In this document: positions 15,791 to 23,835 of the stretch, in pieces
How positions within the stretch are numbered: position 1 is the first letter of the stretch
Layout: the number at the start of each line of letters is the position of its first letter
DNA from: Imtechella halotolerans
GTDB lineage: Bacteria; Bacteroidota; Bacteroidia; Flavobacteriales; Flavobacteriaceae
DNA length: 64,000 nucleotides
Reading direction: 5' to 3'
Assembly: GCF_028743515.2 (NCBI RefSeq)
Contig: NZ_CP117969.2
Span: 67,001 to 131,000, forward strand
Notes under the pieces: generated by a model
What the model was told of the DNA's origin: nothing
Databases searched by the model: none
Seen by the model: the letters and a program-made list of their open reading frames with translations, nothing else
Made by a program: the position numbers and the translations under genes

Positions 15791-17062
15791 TTATATTTGA
15801 GTGGTTAATTGTGAATTAGAATGCTGATCCATATAGGTGTAGTAATAGCTTGCCATTATCGTAAAAAGAAAGTAACTTATTAAGAATAGGATTTGAATCG
15901 AATGATGTAGCTCAATGCCCATCCAGTTACCAAAGTAAGTAATCCAAGCTATACCTTGTAAGCTTCTGAAAAGTTCTATCCAGAAACCACTTTTCCAATT
16001 ATCCATGACCGATGAATAACCAAAAATAGAAAGAAATACAAAGCCCGCATAAAGGAGTGCCATAGAGAATCCTATTGAAGTGTAATTTAGTAACATTAGT
16101 ACCAACATGATCATAGATGCTACTAGTTGAAAAGCTGCATAGAATATTTTATGTGTAGCAGGTTTTGTATCATACTTTGTCATATGATATACGTCTTCGA
16201 CAATCTTATTGGGATGAGATTCCTTTACATCTGATGGCCTCCAACCTGTAGGCATAAACCATATTCGCATTTTATCCCAATAGTTTTTTGTTCTCCAGGC
16301 ATCAACTACTAGTCCCCATAAATGTTGAAAATTGATTAGAATTGGATTCCATGTTTTTACGGGTTTTAACACACCAAAAACTGGGGGGATATGCTCTAGT
16401 TCTTCTTGAAATGTGCCAAAAGCACGATCCCAAACACAAAAAATAGCCGAAAGATTTTTATCAATATACTCTTTATTAATCGCGTGATGTACTCTGTGTT
16501 GTGAAGGAGTAACCAATATATACTCAATCCAACCAAGCTTTCCAATATAACGAGTGTGATACCAAAATTGAAGAAATAGGTGAATAGGTGCAATGATGTT
16601 GATTACTTCGGGTTGCACACCTGCAATAGCTGCAGGAATTAGGAATAGAGGAAAATAACCTATGAGAGTAGAGATTGGTTGACGAAGTGCACAAGCTAGG
16701 TTAAATTCCTCACTACTATGATGAATGACATGTTGGTTCCAAAAGTAGTTGACTTTATGATTAAGTCTATGATTCCAATAGGCTGCAAAGTCCATAGCAA
16801 TAAAACCAATGGTATAGGTAAGCCAAGTGCTTTGGATGTCAAATATGGCTAGATGATTTTTTAGGAATGGATAAGATACAAGCACAACTGCTAGTCCAAG
16901 GGTGTCTTTGATGGAATTGGTAAGTCCTGAGCTCAGACTCGAAATGGTGTCCATAGGTTTGTGCATCTGTTTTTTTACAAAATAGCCGTATCCTATCTCA
17001 ATGAAGATGAGTATGATAAAAAAGGGGATGGCAATAAGCACTGCAGTTGCATAAGTTTCCAT
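15791..17062 (-). CDS. fatty acid hydroxylase/sterol desaturase family protein (alkylglycerol monooxygenase-like)
   Basis: A membrane di-iron oxygenase of about 423 aa. The histidine box set is clear: HRLNH near residue 94 (HX3H), HVIHHSS near 106 (HX2HH) and QHRVHHA near 190 (HX2HH), with additional His in the WYH segment between. The N-terminal catalytic half is followed by a region near residues 200-290 and four further membrane helices at the C terminus. This longer layout resembles alkylglycerol monooxygenase (TMEM195) more than short sterol desaturases. The substrate is unknown. An upstream in-frame TTG exists at 17068; the ATG at 17062 is preferred. Confidence 0.87.
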   Translation of the reverse strand: METYATAVLIAIPFFIILIFIEIGYGYFVKKQMHKPMDTISSLSSGLTNSIKDTLGLAVVLVSYPFLKNHLAIFDIQSTWLTYTIGFIAMDFAAYWNHRLNHKVNYFWNQHVIHHSSEEFNLACALRQPISTLIGYFPLFLIPAAIAGVQPEVINIIAPIHLFLQFWYHTRYIGKLGWIEYILVTPSQHRVHHAINKEYIDKNLSAIFCVWDRAFGTFQEELEHIPPVFGVLKPVKTWNPILINFQHLWGLVVDAWRTKNYWDKMRIWFMPTGWRPSDVKESHPNKIVEDVYHMTKYDTKPATHKIFYAAFQLVASMIMLVLMLLNYTSIGFSMALLYAGFVFLSIFGYSSVMDNWKSGFWIELFRSLQGIAWITYFGNWMGIELHHSIQILFLISYFLFTIMASYYYTYMDQHSNSQLTTQI

Positions 17063-17122
17063 AGACAAGACTATTAATAACTAAAATTAATAAAAAAATA
17101 GAAGTTGTAATAGGGCTAATAA

Positions 17123-17150
17123 AAAACTCCCGCTAAGTGGCAGGAGTTTT
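17123..17150 (-). terminator. rho-independent terminator after secA
   Basis: An 8-bp stem (AAAACTCC paired with GGAGTTTT) around a loop of about 12 bases. On the minus strand it ends in a T-rich run. It lies just after the secA stop at 17177 and before the hydroxylase gene, separating the two transcripts. Confidence 0.7.
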
Positions 17151-17176
17151 ATGTCGATGTCTAGGTGTTTAATTTT

Positions 17177-20100
17177 CTATTGCGAGTCTGTCAATACCCA
17201 TTCCCCTTTTTGAAGCAGGGGTTCTGCTTGTTTAAATTTCAGAGTTTGACTTTCTCCTGTCATCACATTTTTAATGGTAACACGATCATTTCGGCCAATT
17301 TTGGGCTGATCTCTTGTAATGGTTTCAGTCACTTGTGGTCGCTGTTGGGTTTGACCTGCAGCTCTATGTTGTGCGGCCATTTCATCACTATTAAGCACTT
17401 CCTCTTTAGAGGTCTGATAGTTTTCTTTAGGCTGTTGCATTAATCGTGCTTCACGAATATTTTCAGGGTTTTGAGTTGGTAATTCCCCCTTGAACAAGAA
17501 AGAAATAACATCCTTGTTTACTTTGTCAATCATTGATTTGAAAAGTTCGAATGCTTCGAATTTATAAATCAACAATGGATCTTTCTGTTCATGTACTGCT
17601 AACTGGACAGATTGCTTTAATTCATCCATTTTTCGAAGATGTGTTTTCCATGCATCATCAATGATGGCTAAAGAAATATTCTTCTCAAAATCTGCAATGA
17701 GTTGTTTCCCTTGACTATCATATGCCTTTTTAAGATCGGTTACCACATTAAGAGTTTGTTGACCGTCAGAAAAAGGTACAACTATACGCTCATATCTGCT
17801 GTTAGGATCCTCATAAACATTTCTTATCACAGGGAATGCGATAGCGGCATTACGCTCCATTTTAGACTCATAGTGAGAAAGAGCTTCCTTATATATTCTC
17901 TGGGTAAGTTCTTTTCCAGCAACTTTTCCAAATTCATTTTCAGTAACTGGAGAGGTGATAGAGAAGTGTTTGATCAGTTCAAACTCAAAGTTCTTATAAT
18001 CATTAGCAGCTTTATTGCCCTCAACAATTACTTCACAAGTGTCGTAAATCATGTTGGCAATATCAACTTTTAGACGTTCACCCTTAAGGGCATTTCGTCT
18101 ACGTTTGTAAACCACCTCACGTTGGGCATTCATTACATCATCATATTCCAATAGACGTTTACGAATGCCAAAGTTGTTTTCCTCTACTTTTTTCTGTGCA
18201 CGTTCGATAGATTTAGTCATCATAGAGTGTTGAATTACTTCACCTTCTTTAAGTCCCATACGATCCATCATTTTAGCCACTCTTTCCGATCCAAATAGTC
18301 GCATCAAGTTGTCTTCAAGAGAGACATAGAACTGTGAACTTCCCGGATCTCCTTGACGTCCTGAACGACCTCTCAACTGGCGGTCAACTCTACGAGAGTC
18401 ATGACGTTCAGTTCCTATAATTGCAAGCCCTCCAGCTTTTTTAACCTCCTCCGAAAGTTTGATGTCTGTTCCACGACCTGCCATGTTTGTGGCAATAGTT
18501 ACGATTCCTGCATTTCCCGCTTCCGCAACTATATCCGCTTCTTTTTTGTGAAGCTTGGCATTAAGTACATTGTGTTGAATTTTACGCAGTGTTAGCATAC
18601 GGCTAAGTAACTCTGATATTTCTACAGAAGTGGTACCAATAAGTACAGGTCTACCCGCATGTGATAGTTGGGTAACTTCTTCTATTACAGCATTGTACTT
18701 TTCGCGTTTGGTTTTGTAAATAAGGTCCTCTCGGTCATGTCGAGCAATTGGTCTGTTAGTAGGTATTTCTACCACATCCAATTTGTATATTTCCCAAAAT
18801 TCACCCGCCTCTGTAATAGCTGTACCTGTCATACCGGCAAGTTTGCGATACATACGGAAGTAATTTTGAAGCGTCACAGTTGCATAGGTTTGTGTGGCTG
18901 CCTCAATTTTTACATTTTCCTTGGCCTCAATTGCCTGATGCAATCCGTCAGAGTAGCGACGTCCGTCCATTATACGTCCGGTTTGCTCGTCTACAATCAT
19001 GACTTTATTATCAATTACAACGTATTCCACATCCTTTTCAAATAGAGTGTAAGCTTTAAGAAGCTGGTTCATACTATGAATGCGCTCACTTTTCACACTA
19101 AATTCTTGGAATAGCTCGTCTTTCAATTTTGCCTCTTCTTCAATAGGGAGCTGTTGTTTTTCTATGGCAGCTATTTCAATACCGATATCAGGCATTATAA
19201 AGAAGTCCTTATCACCTCCTGCTCCCGAAAGCTCTTCAATTCCTTTATCAGTAAGTTCAATCTGATTGTTTTTTTCTTCAATAACAAATAATAAATCGGC
19301 ATCTACTTTATGCATTTCTCGGTTATTGTCCTGCATATAGATGTTTTCTGTTTTTTGAAGTATTTGCTTGATACCTTCTTCACTAAGGAATTTGATGAGG
19401 GCTTTATTTTTAGGTAATCCTCTATATACTTGTAGTAGTAAGAATCCACCGTCTTTCACATTACCTTCTGCTATAAGCTTTTTGGCGTCTGCAAGAACTC
19501 CAGTAAGGTGCTGACGTTGTTTGGTTACTAGGTTTGCTACTAAAGGTTTTAATTCATTGAATTCATGAAGTTCACCTTTAGGGGTAGGTCCAGAAATAAT
19601 TAATGGGGTACGAGCATCATCGATCAACACTGAATCCACCTCATCCACTATAGCATAATTGTGTGGGCGTTGAACTAAATCAGCTGGCGTATGGGCCATA
19701 TTATCACGAAGGTAATCAAATCCAAATTCATTATTGGTACCATAGGTGATATCGGCTTCATATGCTTTTCTTCTGGCCTCTGAGTTGGGTTGGTGATTGT
19801 CAATACAATCAACAGATAATCCATGGAATTGGAACAAAGGTCCCATCCAAGCGCTATCACGTCTTGCCAGATAATCGTTTACAGTTACTAGGTGAACTCC
19901 ATTTCCTGTTAGTGCATTAAGATATACTGGAAGGGTTGCAACCAGTGTTTTACCTTCACCAGTATGCATTTCAGCAATTTTACCTTGGTGTAGAGTGATA
20001 CCCCCTATTAGCTGAACATCGTAATGGATCATATCCCAAGTAACTTCCTTTCCAGCCGCGTCCCAAGAATTTTTCCATACAGCTTTGTCTTGTTCTAAGG

Positions 20101-20542
20101 TTACAAAATCAAAACGAGCGGAAAGTTCTCTGTCGAATGGGGTAGCTGTAACGTGAATCGTGGGGTTGTTGGTAAAGCGTTTTGCTGTTTCTTTAATAAC
20201 GGCAAAGGCTTCTGGAAGAATATCGTTGAGCGCTTTTTCTGTTGCTTGATATGCATCGTCATTAAGCTTGTCAATTTGAAGATACAATGCTTCTTTCTCA
20301 TCAATATCTGTTAATGTGTCAATTTGACCTCTTAGAGTATTGATTTGTTCGTCAATCGCTGCTCTGGCCTCTCTGATACTATTTTTGAACTCTTGCGTTT
20401 TTGAGCGAAGTTCATCATGAGAAAGTGAGCCTAATGTGGCTTCAAACGTTTTGATTTGATCTATTATAGGTTGAACAGCTTTGATATCTTTCTGTGCTTT
20501 ATCACCTACAAAAGCTTTTAGTATGGAATTTAAAAAATTCAT
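17177..20542 (-). CDS. secA: preprotein translocase subunit SecA
   Basis: The ATPase motor of the Sec export channel. Walker A is MHTGEGKTLVATL near residue 190, Walker B/DEAD is VDEVDSVLIDDA, the helicase motifs NMAGRGTDI, GTERHDSRRVDRQL and RGRSGRQGDPGSS come later, and the two-helix finger region KMDELKQSVQL is near the end. At 1121 aa it is longer than the E. coli protein because of an insertion around residues 330-440, usual in Bacteroidota. The C-terminal cysteine zinc-binding tail is missing; instead it ends in a KFKQAEPLLQKGEWVL segment. It has its own promoter upstream. Confidence 0.97.
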   Translation of the reverse strand: MNFLNSILKAFVGDKAQKDIKAVQPIIDQIKTFEATLGSLSHDELRSKTQEFKNSIREARAAIDEQINTLRGQIDTLTDIDEKEALYLQIDKLNDDAYQATEKALNDILPEAFAVIKETAKRFTNNPTIHVTATPFDRELSARFDFVTLEQDKAVWKNSWDAAGKEVTWDMIHYDVQLIGGITLHQGKIAEMHTGEGKTLVATLPVYLNALTGNGVHLVTVNDYLARRDSAWMGPLFQFHGLSVDCIDNHQPNSEARRKAYEADITYGTNNEFGFDYLRDNMAHTPADLVQRPHNYAIVDEVDSVLIDDARTPLIISGPTPKGELHEFNELKPLVANLVTKQRQHLTGVLADAKKLIAEGNVKDGGFLLLQVYRGLPKNKALIKFLSEEGIKQILQKTENIYMQDNNREMHKVDADLLFVIEEKNNQIELTDKGIEELSGAGGDKDFFIMPDIGIEIAAIEKQQLPIEEEAKLKDELFQEFSVKSERIHSMNQLLKAYTLFEKDVEYVVIDNKVMIVDEQTGRIMDGRRYSDGLHQAIEAKENVKIEAATQTYATVTLQNYFRMYRKLAGMTGTAITEAGEFWEIYKLDVVEIPTNRPIARHDREDLIYKTKREKYNAVIEEVTQLSHAGRPVLIGTTSVEISELLSRMLTLRKIQHNVLNAKLHKKEADIVAEAGNAGIVTIATNMAGRGTDIKLSEEVKKAGGLAIIGTERHDSRRVDRQLRGRSGRQGDPGSSQFYVSLEDNLMRLFGSERVAKMMDRMGLKEGEVIQHSMMTKSIERAQKKVEENNFGIRKRLLEYDDVMNAQREVVYKRRRNALKGERLKVDIANMIYDTCEVIVEGNKAANDYKNFEFELIKHFSITSPVTENEFGKVAGKELTQRIYKEALSHYESKMERNAAIAFPVIRNVYEDPNSRYERIVVPFSDGQQTLNVVTDLKKAYDSQGKQLIADFEKNISLAIIDDAWKTHLRKMDELKQSVQLAVHEQKDPLLIYKFEAFELFKSMIDKVNKDVISFLFKGELPTQNPENIREARLMQQPKENYQTSKEEVLNSDEMAAQHRAAGQTQQRPQVTETITRDQPKIGRNDRVTIKNVMTGESQTLKFKQAEPLLQKGEWVLTDSQ

Positions 20543-20563
20543 TATAGTTCTATGTTAGGATGT

Positions 20564-20571
20564 CAAAATTA
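20564..20571 (-). promoter_or_regulatory. -7 promoter element of secA
   Basis: The minus strand reads TAATTTTG, an exact TAnnTTTG match, 21 bases before the secA ATG. It lies immediately downstream of the terminator of the DUF2795 gene, so secA starts a new transcript. Confidence 0.5.
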
Positions 20572-20580
20572 AACAAAAAA

Positions 20581-20600
20581 AAAGCCTCTAATGAGACTTT
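20581..20600 (-). terminator. terminator after the DUF2795 gene
   Basis: On the minus strand AAAGTCTC-ATTA-GAGGCTTT forms an 8-bp stem with one G-U pair, followed by a long T-run. It ends transcription of the small DUF2795 gene just ahead of the secA promoter. Confidence 0.65.
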
Positions 20601-20624
20601 TTAGTTTTTTAATTTCGAGATGTG

Positions 20625-20846
20625 TTAATATTCGTCTTCATTCCAGAGGTAATCCTCCTCTGTAGGATAATCAGGCCAAATTTCTTCGATAGATTCATAC
20701 ATATCGCCTTCATCTTCCAAAGATTGCAGATTCTCTACCACTTCTAATGGTGCACCTGTTCTAATGGCGTAATCGATGAGTTCATCCTTAGTTGCTGGCC
20801 ACGGAGCATCGCTCAGATAGGATGCCAATTCTAAAGTCCAATACAT
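20625..20846 (-). CDS. DUF2795 domain protein
   Basis: A 73-aa acidic cytoplasmic protein. The N-terminal part, YWTLELASYLSDAPWPATKD, then ELIDYAIRTGAPLEVVENLQ, is the DUF2795 fold, a small helical domain of unknown function found in many bacteria. The tail is strongly acidic (DEGDMYESIEEIWPDYPTEE). It has its own promoter and its own terminator, so it is a single-gene unit next to secA. A functional link to SecA is not shown by anything in the sequence. Confidence 0.85.
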   Translation of the reverse strand: MYWTLELASYLSDAPWPATKDELIDYAIRTGAPLEVVENLQSLEDEGDMYESIEEIWPDYPTEEDYLWNEDEY

Positions 20847-20870
20847 ACGTAAATTGGTTTAAATTTTCTG

Positions 20871-20900
20871 CAAAAATAAATTTTTAAAGCAAAAAGTCAA
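20871..20900 (-). promoter_or_regulatory. promoter of the DUF2795 gene
   Basis: The -7 element TATTTTTG (plus-strand 20871-20878) has a TTG at 20898-20900, 19 bases further upstream, which is the expected Bacteroidota -33/-7 spacing. It ends 24 bases before the ATG. Confidence 0.6.
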
Positions 20901-21004
20901 GTAAAAAATGAGTTATTTATAAAATATTTTCAGAGAACGTTTTTTTTTCGCTATTTTATTGGTTTTTAAGCAGTAAAAACAGGGAGGTCCTCAAATTTTT
21001 TGTA

Positions 21005-21577
21005 TTACTTTTTCTCAGGAGCCCACTTAATTTCTTCCGCTTGAAGGTCAAGAGACAACTTTCGTGCCAACACAAATAGATAATCAGAGAGGCGGTTGAG
21101 GTATTTTAATACAAATTCGTCAAAAGGTTCATTTTCAAACAGTAAGCTGGATAATCGTTCTGCTCTTCGACATACAGTTCTTGATATGTGACAATATGAC
21201 ACGCTGACATGTCCGCCTGGTAGAATGAAATGGGTCATTGGAGGAAGTTCCTCATTCATTATGTCAATTGAATTTTCAAGCCTTGTAATATTTTCTTCTG
21301 TTATTTTCGGAATGTTCAATCGCTCTTTTCCACTTTTTAAAAGTGCTTTTTCAGGATCGGTGGCAAGGATTGCACCTAAGGTAAATAGTCTGTCTTGTAT
21401 GTGAATTAATAACTCTTTTGTTTCTTCAGAAACAGGCTGGTCCCTTAATAATCCAATCCATGAATTAAGTTCATCTACGGTTCCATAGGCATCAATGCGC
21501 ATATGATGTTTAGGTACTCGAGTCCCGCCAAATAGGGCGGTAGTGCCTTTGTCTCCGGTCTTAGTATAAATTTTCAC
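21005..21577 (-). CDS. cob(I)alamin adenosyltransferase, PduO type
   Basis: Transfers the adenosyl group of ATP to reduced cobalamin to make adenosylcobalamin. The ATP-binding N-terminal motif KIYTKTGDKGTTALFGG is at residues 2-18, then RIDAYGTVDELNSWIG near 27-42, and the C-terminal RTVCRRAERLSSL near 128-140 with LNRLSDYLFVLARK. Its 190 aa is typical. The start is GTG at 21577. Its likely client is methylmalonyl-CoA mutase, consistent with MeaB elsewhere in the window. I see no cobalamin riboswitch upstream. Confidence 0.94.
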   Translation of the reverse strand: MKIYTKTGDKGTTALFGGTRVPKHHMRIDAYGTVDELNSWIGLLRDQPVSEETKELLIHIQDRLFTLGAILATDPEKALLKSGKERLNIPKITEENITRLENSIDIMNEELPPMTHFILPGGHVSVSYCHISRTVCRRAERLSSLLFENEPFDEFVLKYLNRLSDYLFVLARKLSLDLQAEEIKWAPEKK

Positions 21578-21702
21578 AGGTTAAAAATTTGATTAAATAT
21601 TAATTAGGTGAACTGGGTGTTTTGTTCACATTTAAGTAAGATAAAGGTACAAAATATGGGTATCAATAGTGATTATAGGAGGTAGAAAAAAGAATCGAAA
21701 TA

Positions 21703-21852
21703 TTAAGGGTTGTCTTGATTGTTTTTCTTAGTATGGTAATTTTCTCTAAAATTACGACCTTTTCTATTGCGTAATTTGTGATTGTTTTTACGATTATTGG
21801 CAAGTACTAAGACAAATAGTACAGGAATACAAAGTAGCCACCAAAGAGACAT
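21703..21852 (-). CDS. 49-aa single-pass membrane peptide with basic tail
   Basis: A short frame read directly from the minus strand: ATG at 21852, stop at 21703. The first 20 residues, MSLWWLLCIPVLFVLVLANN, form one membrane helix; the rest is strongly basic and Asn-rich (RKNNHKLRNRKGRNFRENYH). Under the positive-inside rule the tail would be cytoplasmic. It starts 10 bases after the stop of the upstream ABC ATPase gene and fills an otherwise empty gap, supporting a real gene. No homologue recognised, so the function is unknown. Confidence 0.55.
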   Translation of the reverse strand: MSLWWLLCIPVLFVLVLANNRKNNHKLRNRKGRNFRENYHTKKNNQDNP

Positions 21853-21862
21853 ATTAGAAAAT

Positions 21863-22573
21863 TTATAAAGTTATTTTTTCTGCTTTTACTGGGGATCTAC
21901 GTTCATCACTCTCAATCATACCATCACGTAAACGGATAATGCGATGGGCGTGTTTGGCTATATCTTCTTCGTGGGTTACTAGAATTACAGTATTACCCTT
22001 TGCATGAATTTCATCAAAAAGATTCATGATTTCGATAGAGGTTTTAGAATCAAGATTACCTGTTGGTTCATCAGCTAAAATAATGGAAGGTTTATTAACT
22101 AATGCTCGCCCTACAGCTACACGTTGGCGTTGACCACCTGAAAGCTGATTTGGTTTATGATCCATTCGATCTGCGAGTCCCACATCCTTTAAAACTTCAG
22201 TAGCCCTTTGTTTACGCTCATTACTTGATATCCCGGCATATACCATTGGTAATGCCACATTGTCTAATGCAGTAGTACGAGGCATAAGATTAAAGGTTTG
22301 AAAGACAAAACCGATTTCTTTATTTCTGATTTCAGCAAGTTCATTATCAGTGAGTTTGCTTACATCCTTACCGTTAAGAATATAAGTTCCAGAAGTGGGT
22401 GTATCCAAACAACCTAAAAGGTTCATTAAAGTAGATTTTCCAGATCCAGAGGGTCCCATTAAAGCAACATATTCCCCTTTTTCAATATTGAGATTTATAC
22501 CTTTAAGTACATGTAAGACTTCACTCCCTAGTTTAAAATCTCTTTTTATTTCTTTTATGTTGATTAAACTCAT
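21863..22573 (-). CDS. ABC transporter ATP-binding protein (MacB/LolD type)
   Basis: A 236-aa ATPase. Walker [19 protein letters not shown] is near residue 40, the Q-loop region is [17 protein letters not shown], the signature is [15 protein letters not shown] near 146, and Walker B is [15 protein letters not shown] near 166. The 'NLLGCLD' and 'PTGNLD' segments place it in the MacB/LolD/FtsE-like group that serves membrane-stretching permeases. No permease gene is adjacent, so its partner must be elsewhere. A 49-aa membrane peptide gene follows by 10 bases. Confidence 0.92.
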   Translation of the reverse strand: MSLINIKEIKRDFKLGSEVLHVLKGINLNIEKGEYVALMGPSGSGKSTLMNLLGCLDTPTSGTYILNGKDVSKLTDNELAEIRNKEIGFVFQTFNLMPRTTALDNVALPMVYAGISSNERKQRATEVLKDVGLADRMDHKPNQLSGGQRQRVAVGRALVNKPSIILADEPTGNLDSKTSIEIMNLFDEIHAKGNTVILVTHEEDIAKHAHRIIRLRDGMIESDERRSPVKAEKITL

Positions 22574-22620
22574 GTCGGTAATTGTGGTTTAGCTTGTTAG
22601 AAGCAAAAAAGCTTAAATTG

Positions 22621-23412
22621 TTACACTCTGATACAAAAATGTTCTTTTGCTTGTTCTTTCCTGAAACCTATAATCCCCCAATGGTAGGTGTCAATGCTAA
22701 GAGTAACCTTAGGGTTTTGTAGTATGTTTATCCAGGCTCTAGTCATTTCCTTTGACCTGTATATGTCATTTAGGATGATTATGGAGTCATTGTGAGTATG
22801 ATGAATTAGTTGATCAATGTATGAAAGTGTTTCTTTTTCCTCTTGATGAACATTTAAAAAAATAAGATCATAGGTTTCCTTAGATAAAGAGTTTAGAAAG
22901 CTTTGAAAACCATCCTTTCTTATATAAGCATTGGTAATATCGAATCGGTCAAAGTACGACTGTGCCACAAGAGTCGTTTCAGGACAGTTCTCAATTGTGG
23001 TCAGTTTTACATCTGAATTTGAAAGGCATATTGAAGCTGAACCTATTCCAACAGAGGTGCCTAATTCAAGCGCATTGGTGGTGCCAATGTAAGTCGTCAA
23101 TCGATTTAATAGTAATGCCTGTTTCAAAGGTATTCCAGTCTTTTTAGTAATGACCTTGATAGGTCTCTTTTGAGCAGGTAATATGGTTGAGTTTCTTCTC
23201 AAATTCTTAACTGTAATACGGTGTTTGTCTTCCAATAAAGTATGTATGAATTTTCGAATTTGGTTACGTGATTCTGGTGTATTTTTTTTATAAAAACATT
23301 GGGTAACCATGGAGTAAACAAAGGGTGAGTGCACACCATGTTGATTGGTAGAACGCATCCAAAAAGAAAAATAGGAAATAATCCGGTGGAATTTTTGTGT
23401 AAATAATGACAT
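22621..23412 (-). CDS. class I SAM-dependent methyltransferase
   Basis: A protein of about 263 aa. The N-terminal 70 residues (FWMRSTNQHGVHSPFVYSMV) are followed by a Rossmann domain: motif I ALELGTSVGIGSASICLSNS, the acidic end of strand 2 (TTIENCPE), and DLIFLNVHQE for strand 4, then SIIILNDIYRSKEM. This matches the O-methyltransferase-like group common in Flavobacteriia. The substrate is unknown. An in-frame TTG lies at 23427, but the ATG at 23412 gives a more usual N terminus, MSLFTQKF. Confidence 0.82.
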   Translation of the reverse strand: MSLFTQKFHRIISYFSFWMRSTNQHGVHSPFVYSMVTQCFYKKNTPESRNQIRKFIHTLLEDKHRITVKNLRRNSTILPAQKRPIKVITKKTGIPLKQALLLNRLTTYIGTTNALELGTSVGIGSASICLSNSDVKLTTIENCPETTLVAQSYFDRFDITNAYIRKDGFQSFLNSLSKETYDLIFLNVHQEEKETLSYIDQLIHHTHNDSIIILNDIYRSKEMTRAWINILQNPKVTLSIDTYHWGIIGFRKEQAKEHFCIRV

Positions 23413-23835
23413 TATTAACGGTATCAAAAAAAGGTTCCTCGAAACAATTAAAAATCGAGTAGCTCTTAACAGAAGATAAAGATAGAAAAAAGCAATCTTC
23501 CAATAAGGTAAATTTTGATGTAATACATAGTTCCTGATTTTATGTAATTAAAGGCTTCGATTGGTAGAGTCATGTATAGAAGCTTACTAAGGATTCCTAG
23601 TGGTAGAGAGGTAGAAAAGTGGATAAATGGTACTTGTTTTTTAAGGACATAATTAGGGTCTTTTTTAGTAATCAAAAACTGGAAAAAACTTCGAAAGAGT
23701 ATATGGAAAAGATAAGATTGTTAGATAGGCTGCTTGGTGATTGGTAGGTAAATTTAACTTTCCGATTCGAAATATGAAGTTTTAGAAGCAGAGTGCCGGC
23801 TTTTTACCGTTATTTTGCAGAAAAATCTAATTGCT
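23413..23835. other. non-coding gap between the methyltransferase and ABC-F genes
   Basis: About 420 bases between divergent genes. A minus-strand frame of 69 codons (23466-23675) is present but looks like chance coding. Near the right end TATTTTG at about 23812-23818 is one base shorter than the TAnnTTTG promoter element and may drive the ABC-F gene. I see no tRNA, repeat or strong hairpin. Confidence 0.6.

Noticed and set aside
18401-19265. Several plus-strand open frames inside secA
   Set aside because: They are antisense to the strongly conserved SecA motor motifs; the protein sequences are Cys/Phe/Ser-rich shadows with no domain.
21578-21702. Possible cobalamin riboswitch upstream of the adenosyltransferase
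   Set aside because: The stretch is short and AT-rich, with no B12-box-like sequence or multi-stem layout, and most of it is occupied by the preceding small gene's downstream region.
23466-23675. 69-codon minus-strand frame in the gap upstream of ABC-F
   Set aside because: No recognisable motif, composition like translated AT-rich non-coding DNA, no promoter element or start context, and no partner gene spacing.
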